A stretch of 64,000 nucleotides of DNA from Dipteris shenzhenensis (lineage: Eukaryota; Polypodiophyta; Polypodiopsida; Gleicheniales). This document shows, piece after piece, positions 23,401 through 35,201 of this stretch; position 1 is the first letter of the stretch, and each line of letters begins with the position of its first letter. Position numbers and translations under genes: made by a program. Under the pieces are notes generated by a model. It had not been told where the DNA came from. It saw only the letters and a program-made list of their open reading frames with translations, and made no database searches. The stretch lies in NCBI GenBank assembly GCA_047967505.1, contig CM106538.1; one strand, 5' to 3'.

Positions 23401-26400
23401 CATCCAACATGAGACTGGTGAGTCCTCAAGGTGGTGGCATCAATAAACCAATCATTCTTCCATAGAAAGTCAAGATTTTGAGGTGTCTAGTGAATCCAAC
23501 CATGAGCCAAAGCCATGAGCATGGTGATCAACCTAGAAGGTGTGAATCAAGTCTAGAGGTCAGAGGAGCCTCAAATCCTAACTAAGAAGAAGATGACCTA
23601 CCCATGAGACCAAGAAAGAGCAACTATGAGACGTATGCATCAATTGAGCCAATTGATGGAAGATAAACTTGTCTAAACATATATTAGAGTTAGATTAATT
23701 CACCATGCCAGTTCGGCTAAGAGGTGCTCCTCACATAGAATGTGAAAACAGAGATCATATCCACACTGGTAGTTGCCAATGTGGGGCATGTGGATACTTA
23801 GCTCCTCTAAGAGGTGGTTGAACCACTGGGACCTAGATGATGTCATCCTTGGACCATAATAGCATAGCTTCCATGGCCTAGGCCTTTTGTATCACTAGTT
23901 TAGACAAGAAGGCATGAATTCAAAGGCTCGGTTTGGTTACAAATAACTAGAACAAAGAGTGAAGCTAGAGTAAGAAGAGTCAAGATAATAAGTCTAGGTG
24001 GTGCAAGAATCACCAAAGTAAGAAGTCCTTCACCACCAATAAACCAAAGGACCAAATCCAGGAGTCCCTCACCAACTACAAGAAGGTAAAAAACAAGGAG
24101 TCTATCACTAACTACATGAAGGACTAAAGCATGAAGTCTGATGTTGAGTGAACATTTTGGTCACCACCCAAGATAGAGGCCACTTGATCCTATAGATCTT
24201 GATCCAATAGACATGATGCTTGAGCCAATAGATTTTAAAGCCAAGGCTGCTTAGCCTATCATAATCAATTTTTAGGAATTAAAGGGTGTTGAAGATGAAG
24301 ACTTGTATACATATAGAAGGTGGCACGATGAAGGGGGAGTAAATGAACCACTTCCCTTGCACCTTGACAAAGATAATGTTAGTTTAACCAATTTCCAATT
24401 TGTTACATTGCAGCTTTGTAGCAAATATTAGAGGCCTTCCTCAAGTAGTTCAAGCAAGAAATCAATGAGGAAGATGTTTGCACAAAGCTCAATGATTTGA
24501 AGCATAAAGAAGATGAGTCCCATCCAAGACTTTGTTTTGAGAGTGTGAGCCATCATTCACCAATTGAGCACACCATTAGATGATAAGTCCTTGCATGATT
24601 GGCTGGGTATAGGGCTGATTTATTGACTACTTTTTTGTCGCGCAATTGAGGGCAATTGCGATTTCTAGCAAGAGGGATGTTACGAGAATTGGAATTATCC
24701 CATTAATTTAATCCTTCAGTATTTAGTTTAGTGAGATCCAATATTTTTATCGCATAGCTGATGCATGTGTGCTCGCTGTTCCATAGTGATGCATGTGTGT
24801 TCCTACATGATTGGATATACAGTTGTGGCTGTATGAGTGTGTAGCATTGTGTGCACCACTTATGCAATGATGGTATGTGTAGCATGTGTGCACCATCCAT
24901 ACAATTTTATTCATGTGTAGCATCAGGTGCACCATGAGATGGTATGTGCCACATGTGTGCACCATTCATCTGTGATTTCTTGATTTCGTGTTGCTATAAT
25001 ACTGAAAGGTTGATTGATTGTGGTGATTAATTCCAAGGTTATCTTATGCTTGAAATATTTCATTACTATTGATTGTGTGAATCCAAGGGAAGAGTAATTG
25101 ATTGGGCGATGGCATCTGGCAAGCATGATCTGCCATATTTTGGGCGCGTAGGCGCAACTCCAGTGATGCGGGGATGAATAAGGCTTATGCCTAATTTTTG
25201 ATATTACAAAAGCTTATGTACATTTTTGAATTTTGGAATATTAGTGGCTTGGCTAAGTGTATAAACTAAAGTTAGAAAAAGCTTTATTTTTAGAAAAAGC
25301 CAGCTATTCTAGAAGGTGGATGGGCTTTTTGTAAAGGGGTGCATGGAGGAAAGCACAGAGGCCTTTGTATGATTTTGCTCGGAAGCTTTTTGGGAAATAT
25401 ACATAAATACATAGGAGGTGGAAGGAGAGCACCACACCTATGGGGGGAGATTGTACCTAGCACGCTTGTTCTGTCTCTTCCATTTGTGAGTTTTGAGAGT
25501 TTGTGTGTATTTTCAAAGAGTGTTGCTGTGTTTTTCAAGAATTTGCAGGTTCCGCGAGTGTTTCTCGTCGCAGTTGTAGTGCGATTCTTGTTAATCCCAT
25601 GGACTACTACTAGGGTTGAGGTCATCAATTTGTGGGGGGGAATCAAGGACAAATTGATGTAATGGGATCATACCTAGAGTCCTAAGGTCTAAGGTTGTGA
25701 GTGTGTGAACACATGGTGTGCTTAGATAGGTGTCAATAGGTGTGATTGAGTGAACCTGTTGTGACATCACATATGATGTACACTGGATACAACATGGTGC
25801 CTATATAATGGCCCTCTATTCATGAGTACAAGGCTCTTGACTTTGCTTCTATCTCATGTACTCTTTGCCTCTACCATGATCTCCATTATGTTCCTACACA
25901 TACCATAAAAAATAGGTGAACATTACCCACAGATCTTCTCCCCTTGAATAACCAACAAGGGGAAAAGTGGGTTTGGTGAGGTAGCTGTTTGTTTCTTTTC
26001 CTTGTAACATATTCTAGGTTGCAGATCGAGGTGTTTGAGTATATACTATAGAGTGGGTTTGAGGTGTTTGTGTTGATAACATCCTTGCTTGCCCAAAACA
26101 AATCTAGTCTCCCCTAAACAATTAGCAAGAAACTTGGCATTTTGGGTGCTCATGCTTGGTGTTGGTGAGCACATGAAGAGGCTTGGGTTTGGTTGGTAAG
26201 TTTGGGAATTGGCTTGCCTTGGAGTAGCTTGAGGTATTACTCTCTATGATGATTCAAGTAGCTAGCTTGAGGTGTTACACTCTATGATGACTCAAGTAGA
26301 CTCTTGACAAGCATGACTACGAATCAAATAATAAAAGAAAGATTTACCAATTGATTATTTGAGGGGGTGCATCATAGCACCAGGGGAATTTTGTAAGGGG

Positions 26401-27000
26401 AACTATAGCATGGAGTAATGACCAATGGCCTTGAGCCAAGAAACACCAAAAACACATAAAAAGGATGGCCAAGGGGAGACACAAGCGAAACTGGATGAAA
26501 AAGAAAGACCTTTGAGTATGAAGGACAATCGATATGTGTGGCATTTACCAGTTACTTTCCTTCCCTTCTAGCTTTAATCACTACCTTTGTTGTAGCTTGG
26601 AACAAGGCTTGAGGTTTCTCAGAAGTAGAAACTCAAAGATGAATGAAAATAGTACTCTTGTCGCACAGAGGCTGAATGAACTGAAGCGTGAACTGAAGCA
26701 CGATCCGAACCGTGAGCTCTTGAACTGACGTCCAACTATTCTTCTTGTTCTTTGGGTTTCTCCTTCCTCGTGTCCCTTAACCATTCCACACTTCCCTACT
26801 CGCCATACTTGCTCCTTTGTTTGCTACTATCATTTGCACTTGCTGGTTTCTACTTCGAATCACTAGGGCTTGGATTAATTGTTGTAATCTCTTTGAGCAC
26901 CTCGTACTCATGGTAGTCTTTCAAGTGTGCGGGCTAGCTCTCGCTCTCACATGCTTTGATTTACTCTCCAACTCATATAATGGTTGTACTTTACTAGTTG
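20460..27000. other. Long region without a recognised gene
   Basis: I find no supported host gene here. Open frames are short and mostly start at non-ATG codons. Possible retroelement debris is present, including the gag-like reading at 24,430-24,640. Near 21,830-21,930 a Cys/Lys-rich reading (CIYCERSNSPCSKKHPTKKT) is too weak to call. A 38-bp tandem pair (GCTTGAGGT.TTAC.CTCTATGATGA) lies at 26,229-26,305. Confidence 0.45.
24430..24640 (+). pseudogene. Possible retrotransposon gag scrap
   Basis: One plus-strand reading gives PIQDFVLRV, a stop, then IHQLSTPLDDKSLHDWLG, resembling the helical core of plant retrotransposon gag proteins. It is short, broken by a stop and has no flanking LTR. A chance match cannot be excluded. 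Confidence 0.3.
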
Positions 27001-27004
27001 TTAT

Positions 27005-27737
27005 TGTAAGAAAATAATACAACGTCTGTGCTCAATAGATAACAGGATCTTGTACGCAAGAGAGAAAACAAGATAGTATGGAGAATCAAAAATTTGATTA
27101 CTGTAGAACTGATACAATAGATGGCGCTGCCTCCCAGCCGTGCGCTCCTATGAAAGAAGCTTTGATGGCGTGCTAGAAATAGTAGAAGACGGAGGCTGGA
27201 TGCTAAGGAATCAGAGTTGTTGTAGCCAGTGATGAAATGGCCTTCACGGGCTTGCTCTTATATAGCCACCAGTCGTAGTCGGTTAGGCTCAATTGGGTGA
27301 TCGACCTAGTCTGCCCAAAACGGTCAATTGGGGGTCGGTCCCGAAATAGGCCACCGACCATACGATAGAACCGGTGCGCAAAACAGAGCAATTGACCTAC
27401 GGTTCTCCGTTCGGCCTAGAGCCATCCGGGATCATTTGAGGCTCCAAACGGGCCCCGCAACCCGAGAGTGGGCTGCCCTGGGAAATGCTCCGTCTACCCT
27501 GAGTGCGGTTAGTCAAGGGATGCCTTCCCGCACTTGCATGTAGCCTAGTTGGTGATGTGCCAACTCTATCTGAAGCCGTCCAGCCATCAGGCCACACATG
27601 GCCCCCATCTGGTGTCCAAAGCAGGACCTACCGGATAACCGAGCTACTCAAATTCCTTCTCCTCACATGGGGGGCTTACAAGTAGAGTTAGCTAGTTCCT
27701 GCCTAGTTACACGAGAGTGGAGCATTGATATCTAACA
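27005..27737 (-). repeat. 3' LTR of the copia element
   Basis: 733 bp, collinear with 31,825-32,552. It holds the minus-strand TATATAAG at 27,257-27,264. Confidence 0.93.
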
Positions 27738-27746
27738 CCCCCCCTC
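27738..27746 (-). promoter_or_regulatory. Polypurine tract of the copia element
   Basis: Minus-strand GAGGGGGGG immediately before the 3' LTR; in LTR elements this primes plus-strand DNA synthesis. Confidence 0.85.
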
Positions 27747-27767
27747 AATGTCCACCCGCAAGTGAAC

Positions 27768-30524
27768 TTACTTTTTCGGCCCAATGCCAAGTCGATGAGG
27801 ATGCCTCTCCAGCAAGTCTCTTCCAAGAGCCTTTGTGAAGATGTCCGCAGCATTCTCTGTAGTCGGACAGTACACCAAGTTGACCTCTCCATCCATGATG
27901 AGCTCGCGTACAAAGTGATATTGAATCTCAATGTGTTTTGTGTGAGCGTGGAACACCGGGTTCTTTGCAATCGCCATGCAACTCTGATTGTCACACGATA
28001 ACTGCGTAGGCTTGTTCTGCATTGCACCCATGTCCCCCAAAATCCTCCTCAACCACACTGCCTCGCAAGAAGCAAAGCATGCAGATTTGTACTAGGCCTC
28101 GGTAGAAGAAACATCAACTGTGGATTGCTTCTTGCTAACCCATGACACAACTCCAGATCCAAGTGAGAAACAGTACCCTGTCACTAATCTCCTACTGTCC
28201 ACGTCTCCTGCCCAATCCAAGTCACAGAATCCGGTCAAAATGTTGCCCTTGGTATAGGTGATGCCATAATCAAGTGTGCCTTTGATGTATTTCAACACCC
28301 GCATCCCTGCCCTCCAATGGTTCTCCCGAGGCTTATTGGAAAACCTGCTTAGTACACCAGTCGCAAAACTGATGTCCGATCGTGTGTTGCATAGGTAAAT
28401 CAAGCTGCCCACAAGCCTTTTGTACTTCGCTTCGTCCACCAGTGGTGATGAATCCTCATTTGAGAGCTTTGCGTCAACCTCCATAGGGGTACCAACTATC
28501 TTGCACTCAGCCATGCCAAATGCCATCAGTATCTCTCCAGCATACTTCAGCTGTGAAATGAAGATCTGTTTCGGCTCCTGCCAAACTTCAATCCCCAAAC
28601 AGAAATGCATCAGTCCGAGGTCTGTCATTTCAAACTCTCTTCCTAGAAAATGCTTCGTCTATGAGATCTTCTCTTCATGGTTCCCTGTTATGACAAGGTC
28701 ATCCACATAAAGGACCACGATCAAACATCTGCCTCCTTCTTTGAAGATATACAAATTTGCATTAGATGGGCTCCTCCTGAACCCGTTTTGTAGAAAGTAG
28801 GCATCAATTCACTGGTACCACGCTCGTGGGGCCTGTTTTAGCCCGTAAAGTGCCTTCTTCAGTTTGCAGACTTTACCTTCTGAACCGGGGATCTCAAAAC
28901 CTAGTGGTTGTTCCATGTATACCTCCTTGAGATCTCCATTCAGAAAGGTGGATTTCACATCCATCTGAAACACGGGCCAACTTCCCTGGGTACCTAAAGC
29001 CAAAACACTGCAAATTGTGGTTAGTTGAGCTGTGGGAGCAAAAGTATCTTGATAATCAAAACCATGTACTTGTGCAAATCCTTTTGCCATGAGCCGAGCC
29101 TTGTACTTATCCAACATGCCATCGGACTTGTACTTGGTCTTGTACACCCACTTGGTTCCGATTACCTTACGTTTTGGTGGTCGATCCACAAGGTTCCAAG
29201 TGTTGTTCTTCATTATGGAGCCATACTCCAACTGCATAGCCTCCATCCACCTATCATCACCCTATGCCTCTTCAAGACACTTGGGTTCATCAGCACGGAT
29301 CACTTCTGTCATCAAAGCATAGTTGACCAAGTGTTCATGCGCCCTTCTTTGCTCCTCTAATCTTGGATCGGTGGTGTTCGGATGGTTCCTCCTCAATGGC
29401 TGGAGGTTCTCTGCCATCCAAAAGCTGCTTTACCCACTTCGGGAATGGCCGTTGCCGTTGTGGTTTTGGAGGTTCTTCTTCATCTTCTATGTCTTGAATC
29501 CTCCCAAGCACCGTTGGGGGAGTTCGGTTTGCTATTGGTGGCGGTACTGGATGGATATCCTGGTCTTGGTTGTCTGGGAAGGAAGCATCCTCCTCCAATT
29601 GATGTGGCTGTTCTGAGAAGACCACATCGCGACTTACAATTACCTTCTTGGTAATAGGGTTATAGAGATGGTAACCCTTCGCCTCTTCACTGTAGCCCAA
29701 GAAAATACACTTCCGGCTCTTCGATTCTCATTTGGTCCTGGTAGCATCAGGGACATGCACAAAACAGTCACATCCAAAAACTCTGAAATGTGCAGCTGAA
29801 GGTTTCTTACTAGAAAAGGCTTGCAGTGGAGTCATCCCATTCACAGCCTTCGTGTAGCTACGATTCAGGATGTAAAGTGTAGTGTTACATGCTTCAGCCC
29901 AGGAAGTCTTTGGCAAATCTTTCCATTTCATCATACTCTGGCCCATTTTGTAGATGACGCGCATCTTGCATTCTGCTACTCCATTTTGCTGTGATGTATG
30001 TGGCAGGGGTTTCTACCTCTTGATCCCGTGACTTTTGCAGTAACTTTCGAATTCAGTCGATGTGAACTCTCCACCTTTGTTTGATCTCAGCTTCTTCACC
30101 TTCCTTCCTGATTCTTTCTCGACCATTACATGCCATTCCTTGAACCTACTAAAAGCCTCGTCTTTAGTCTTCAGGAAGTATATCCATATCCTTCACTGTA
30201 GTCATCGATCAGCATCATGAAGTAGTAGGAACCACCCAAAGCTTCCATCTCCATCTTTCTGCAGAGGTCCATGTGAACGAGCTCTAGAGGAGCCTTTGCC
30301 CTGCTGGCCTCTTTAGGAAAGGGATGCCGATGCTGATTGCCCATCATGCAAGCTTCACATACATCGGGCAGATCTGAAATTTCTGATAGGTCTACAATCA
30401 TTCCACTTTTATGCATCTCCTTCAAAGAACTAAGGTTTAGATGACCAAACCTCTCATGCCGCAGCTTAGTGTTCTTCACATCCGCTCGAGCACTGAAAGC
30501 TGAGAGTTCGTAAATGTTGTTGCG
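27768..30524 (-). pseudogene. Copia pol: integrase, reverse transcriptase and RNase H (decayed)
   Basis: From 30,524 downward: integrase HHCC zinc site (RHERFGHLNL ... VCEACMMGNQH), then the core with DDYS and GGEFTSTEFE. Next is the C-terminal FGCDCFVHVPDATR and KCIFLGYSEEAKGYHLYN. Reverse transcriptase follows (RKVIGTKWVYKTKYKSDG, QMDVKSTFLNGDL, YVDD near 28,705), then RNase H (DLDWAGDVDSRR ... HTKHIEIQYHFVRE). Stops interrupt it at about 30,013, 29,728, 28,807, 28,660 and 28,090, with frame shifts near 30,180 and 29,370. Several stops are TGA or TAG where CGA or CAG is expected. The YVDD box survives, but no full polyprotein can be made. Confidence 0.9.
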
Positions 30525-31754
30525 CTATGTACCTTTACCAATGACCTTCCCTTGAAGATCCAAAATCTGTGCACCATTCTTATCGAATTGAAGTTTGAGG
30601 TCCCGATCCGTGATCGCAGAAATGGACAACAAGTTCCTCTTGATATCTGGCACATAAAGAACATCGGACAACTGTTTTACAACTCCATCTGACTTGAGAG
30701 CAATCATACCTTTTCCTTTTGTTGGACATTTTGCATCATTGTCGACTGCTACTAGGATGTCATTCCCTACCGGCTGTAGAGAGGTATACCAATCCTTCCG
30801 ACTGGTCATGTGGCACGATGCACCACTATCAATGATCCAAGGTTCATCCGTAGGTACATGAACTGCCTCCATGCAAATCTCCTCAATTGCGATGAACAGC
30901 TCTACTTGTACTACCTGCGCGCTGTTGCTGGACTCTTTCTTTACTCCGTTCTTCTCATCTGCAATCTTCTTTCGGCACTCATTCTGCCTGTGCCCTGCCT
31001 TGTTGCAATAGAAGCACTTGATCTTCTTCTTTCTCTTTTTATCATCAGAAGAAGATGGGTTACTAGAGTCCTTACCCTTACCTTTCTTTGATCCAGTCCA
31101 GAAAGCCGAATCTTCTCTAGTCCTCATCTTTTGATGCATCTCCTCCTCCAAAAGCATCGCGCTAAAATCCTCAAAGTTGAGGGGTGGATTTCTGTTCTGT
31201 GTATTCAGCGCCATAACAAGACCATCGTACTTTGGTGGGAGAATCCGTATGCACCTTCGTGCTAGATTCTCGTTGGTGATAGTGATGCCAATCGCAGTCA
31301 TCTGATCGCGCAGATTCTTCACCCTAGTGATGAACTTCTCTACCGCTTCAGACTCAGACAACTCGTTCGCGAGTTGAGTCTCCAGATTCTGAATCTGCAT
31401 CTGATTCGTGGTCTTGTACTGATTTTTCAAGACCGTCCATGCCTCCTCCACTGTGGTGACATGTTGAATTAACGCCATGAGGGAATCACTAACACTGTAG
31501 ACAATAGAACACAGTGCATTTGCATTTCTTCTTGTCCACACGAGAATCTCATTCGCAGTTGGTACTATCTGTTGTCCTGCATTGGCTGGATCTGGTCTCG
31601 CAACCGGCCTCACGTCCACCCCAGTAGCAATGTCCCAAAGCTTGTATGCACTTAGGATGGTCTTCATCTTGAACTTCTAGAGTGGATAGTTAGAGCCGTC
31701 CAACTTTTCACTTTCACAGAATGGTGGGATTCACAGTCTTGTGGGCTGGGCCAT
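30525..31754 (-). pseudogene. Copia gag and protease
   Basis: The original ATG is probably 31,754-31,752: the frame from there reads MAQPTRL, stop, ..ESEKLDGSNYPL, stop, KFKMKTILSAYKLW. The stops (TGA 31,733-31,731 and TAG 31,679-31,677) fit lost CGA and TGG codons. The open part starts at the ATG at 31,667 and has 380 codons. It holds the gag helices, a CX2CX4HX4C zinc knuckle (residues 218-231) and the aspartic protease DSGA site (280-283). A TAG at 30,527-30,525 then separates it from integrase, with the frame continuing (RNNIYELSAFSARADVKNTK). In the family, gag packages the RNA and the protease cuts the polyprotein. Confidence 0.92.
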
Positions 31755-31810
31755 CTCTCACAATCTGCTCGCAAACAAAAACACACTACCAAATCTTCTT
31801 GCTAGAGTCC

Positions 31811-31824
31811 AGGCTCTGATACCA
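31811..31824 (-). promoter_or_regulatory. Primer binding site, initiator Met tRNA type
   Basis: Minus-strand TGGTATCAGAGCCT directly adjoins the 5' LTR end, as in most plant copia elements. Confidence 0.93.
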
Positions 31825-32552
31825 TGTAAGAAAATAATACAACGTCTGTTCTCAATAGATAACAGGATCTCATATGCAAGAGAGAAAACAAGATAGTATG
31901 GAGAATCAAAATTTTGATTACTGTAGAACTGATACAATAGATGGCGCTGCCTCCTAGCCGTGCGCTCTTGTGAAAGAAGCTTCGATGGCATGCTAGAAAT
32001 AGTAGAAGATGGAGGCTGGATGCTAAGGAATCAGGGTTGCTGTAGCCAGTGATGAAATGGGCTTCATGGGCTTGCTCTTATATAGCCACCAGTCATAGTC
32101 GGATAGGCTCAATTGGGTGACCGACCCACTCCGCCCAAAACGGTTGGTCTCAAAATAGGCCACCGACCATACGATAGAACCGATGCACAAAACAAAGCAA
32201 CTGACCTACGCTTCTCCGTTTGGCCTAGAGCCATCCGGGATCATCTGAGGCTCCAAACGAGCCCCGCAACCCGAGAGTGGGCTGCCTTGAGAAATGCTCC
32301 ATCTACCCTCAGTGCAGTTAGTCAAGGGATGCCTTCCCGCACTTGCATGTAGCCTAGTTGGCGGTGTGTCAACTCTATCTGAAGCCGTCTAGCCATCAGG
32401 CCACACATGGCCCCCTTTTGGTGTCCAAACCAGGACCTACCGGCGGATAAGCGAGCTACTCAAATGCCTTCTCCTCATATGGGGGGCTTACAAGACTTAG
32501 AGTTAGCTGGTTCCTGCATAGTTACACGAGAGTGGAGCATTGATATCTAACA
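31825..32552 (-). repeat. 5' LTR of the copia element
   Basis: 728 bp, TG...CA ends, adjoining GTTAT on the outside and the primer site on the inside. The promoter TATATAAG lies at 32,077-32,084 on the minus strand. Confidence 0.93.
32077..32084 (-). promoter_or_regulatory. TATA box in the copia 5' LTR
   Basis: Minus-strand TATATAAG, conserved in both LTRs, the likely start signal for element RNA. Confidence 0.6.
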
Positions 32553-32557
32553 GTTAT

Positions 32558-33640
32558 AGTCTATTTGGGGTCTTATCCTAATCTCCCAGCTTGTCTTGCA
32601 TCTCATGTTATCTCTTTTGATGGCATAGTCTTGAGACTCAAGCTTTTGTGATGAATCTCTCTATCCACCCATTGGCAGAGACATACTATTATACATATGT
32701 AGCATGCTCTATTCACTCTCCTCTCAAAATTCATTAATTAGTTTGCCTCATGCTTCTACATGGAAGGCTTATTTTAGATTAAAGGCAGATTAAAGCCTTA
32801 ATTCATAGGCCTTCGCAGACTGCCCTCGCCTAGCTCACCCTGTCTACCCTCTTCCTCTCAAGGCAGGCCTTGTAGGGCTTCTTCTCTGTCTTTGCCCCCC
32901 TTTTTCTCTCTACCTTGTTGCTTTGGGGGAGCTGCCCTTTATAGCTATCAAGGGTGGCACTTGGAATCTTCTGGAGAAGACATGCTCACGGGCGGTGCAG
33001 GAAGGCTCTGGACACTTCAATTTTGCACTCATGCCACCTTAATCGATTGTGCCACCCTCCCATTAATTGGGATTTTATTTTTGGGAATGTTAGGGGCCCC
33101 TATTCACAATGATGGTCGTTGGTAAGGGAGCTTGAAGTATGGGCTATGTGTGGGAATCACTATCCAAGCTCATCGACAAAGCTAGATCTATTGACTCTCT
33201 TTAGATTTAAACATAGTGACATGCCTAGAGGGTAGTTGGAGCTCCATGGTTTGGCTTTGCCAAATCAATGTCATTGTATGACAGCTAGGGAGAATCTAGT
33301 TCCTACGGAGTAACACCTCCTTAGTCACTCACACCTGTAGGCATGACAACAAGTCTATCTTCTAGGTATTATTACCAATCTAAAAGATAGTTGTAATCAC
33401 CCTAGCCATGATGATGAAACACCATTGAATGTGATTGTCATGGGATCAAATGGAATGAGATGCCCTTGTCTCATAGAACATTCTATTGTGATTTATGCAT
33501 GTGTAGATGAAACCAAATTTGGAATCATTCCCTGTGTACTAAGCATGTCTAGCCACGTGTGATGGCTCTACTTCCCATTCCTGTTCCTTGAGGTCATTGA
33601 TCTTATCCATGTTGATGCTTATTCCCATGGTGAAGCTAGA
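32558..33640. other. Region with no recognised gene
   Basis: This is the continuation of the sequence the copia element inserted into. I see no supported gene; 33,150-33,640 may hold unrecognised Ty3 pol debris ahead of the integrase remnant. Confidence 0.45.
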
Positions 33641-34520
33641 AAAATCCAAAAAGATTATCAAGGATTATACACCATACCACCTTATCTATGGATGCATGTA
33701 CAAGAAGGGACTAGATGGTGTTTGGCCAATTATATTGGCATGCTTAATCTTATGGACGTAAAGGTAGTAAGAAGTCATTTCTTTGGCAAGACAACTGTGA
33801 GAAAAGAGTAGTTGTACCCCAAAACAATGAGAGAATGCATTTGACATTTATGATGTCTTCACAACCTTTTGAGAATTGAGACATAGACTGCATTGGTCCT
33901 ATCAGTCCCATTGCTAGATATAGTCACTATCAATACATCATCACACGTACAAATTATAGCACTAAATGGGCTAAAGTCAAGGACATGGTCAAGCCATATG
34001 CTAGATCCACGACCAAATTCTTTTATGAGAATGTGATCACATGATTTCTACATCCCATAGAGCTAATTAGCAATAGCATCACACACTTTATTAACAAAGT
34101 GAGAACATTTTTTCTCTCAAAATTTCTAGTGATTCATAAGAAATCCTCACCCAATTATCCACAAGGAAATGGGCAAGGCAAAAAGACTACTAAGCTTTTA
34201 GTTGCTATATTAACCAAAATAATCAGTGATTCTCATGCATGGATTGTTGGGAATAAAAACTTCTTGCAACTTTATGGACATATCATACGTCTTTCAAGAT
34301 AGCCGCATACATCTTACAGGATAGCCATAGGAACTACACCATTTAATCAAGTCTATGGGACTAATGCTATTATGCCAATGCAATACATGGTCCCATCCCT
34401 TAGGATTGCACAACGAGGATTCCTTATAGTAGTCATGGACTTCAAGAGAGACTCATCAACCCCTGAAAAAGATGAAGAAAGCTTGATTATATGCTATCAA
34501 GGAAGGTGAAACTGTTCGCA
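33640..34520 (+). pseudogene. Ty3-type integrase remnant
   Basis: Plus-strand readings give the integrase core: DCIGPISPIARYSHYQYIIT (about 33,877), TNYSTKWAKVK, then HFINKVRTFFLSKF..HKKSSPNYPQGNGQ, and IGTTPFNQVYGTNAIMPMQY, then VPSLRIAQR. The order and motifs are those of Ty3/gypsy integrase. The second catalytic Asp (usually in LISD) is Asn (LISN), and the Glu after NGQ is Lys, so two of the three catalytic acids are lost. Stops also interrupt it. No LTR of its own is recognised beside it. Confidence 0.8.
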
Positions 34521-34628
34521 ATTCAAGATGATGAGCTAGGTACCCAAGTATTGCTGGAACTCAAAGTGGGGAAGGTGAAACTATTCGCAAGTCAAGATGA
34601 TGATCTAGGTAGCCCAAGTATTGGTGGA
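34500..34628. repeat. Tandem duplication, period about 69 bp
   Basis: GGAAGGTGAAACT.TTCGCAA, followed by TCAAGATGATGA.CTAGGTA, occurs at about 34,500 and 34,569. Confidence 0.7.
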
Positions 34629-34692
34629 TCCAACACCGTATCGACCAAGTGGTTATGATGGATGTGTGAGTGAGTTTACACCAGTATTGAGT

Positions 34693-34934
34693 CTTGGGGG
34701 GTTCACCTCATAAAATTTTATTGTACCACATGCATTCAAAAGGAGGGGTATTTTAATTTAACTTTTTGGAAAATTTTCACAGGTTTACAATACTAGGAGG
34801 GGTTTTTAAATTCATTTTTAGAAAAAAACCAGCTAGTTCATAAGTAGAGAGGGGTTGTTTTATTGGGGGGGAAATTTGAGCTGAGGGGTTTTTTAAATAC
34901 CCCTTGAATGCACATGATACATAGGGTTTCCAAG
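34693..34934. mobile_element. MITE-like element, relative of 14,022-14,281
   Basis: Left end CTTGGGGGGTTCACCTCA ... ACATGCATTCAA ... AGGGGTATTT; the right end read inverted gives CTTGGAAACCCTATGTATC ... ATGTGCATTCAAGGGGTATT. The interior is T/G-rich without coding sequence. No target duplication is clear. Confidence 0.4.
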
Positions 34935-35201
34935 TAGTTTAAGCACCAAGGGGGGAAGCTTAGGACACTCACACTCAATTAACTAAGCTCATTACTTATT
35001 CAATTAACTCAATTTCTACCTTGCCTGCTCTGCCCTTGTTGCTCACCCTCTCCTCCTCCCTCACTCGGCACCCTGCTTCTCCCCTCGCTTTCGCCTCTCC
35101 TCTGCATTTCCTCTGCATCCCTTCTTTGTCTCCCCTTCCCTCTCTCCCTCCACTCTCCCTCCCACTCACCCTCTTCTCCCCTCCCTCTCTTTATAGCTGT
35201 G

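Larger units (their letters stand above)
27000..32557 (-). mobile_element. Complete Ty1/copia LTR retrotransposon with GTTAT target duplication
   Basis: The element runs from 32,552 (5' end) to 27,005 on the minus strand (5,548 bp). It is bounded by LTRs beginning TGTTAGATATC and ending TTTTCTTACA. The 5-bp direct repeat GTTAT flanks it (27,000-27,004 and 32,553-32,557). Inside the 5' LTR is a primer site matching initiator Met tRNA, and before the 3' LTR is a GAGGGGGGG polypurine tract. The gag, protease, integrase, reverse transcriptase and RNase H order is that of copia. The LTRs differ by several percent by eye, mainly transitions, and the coding part has many stops and two frame shifts. 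It is structurally whole but not autonomous. Confidence 0.95.

Noticed and set aside
25339-25662. 107-codon plus-strand open frame
   Set aside because: It starts at GTG, has no recognised domain, and the opposite strand is also open over most of it.
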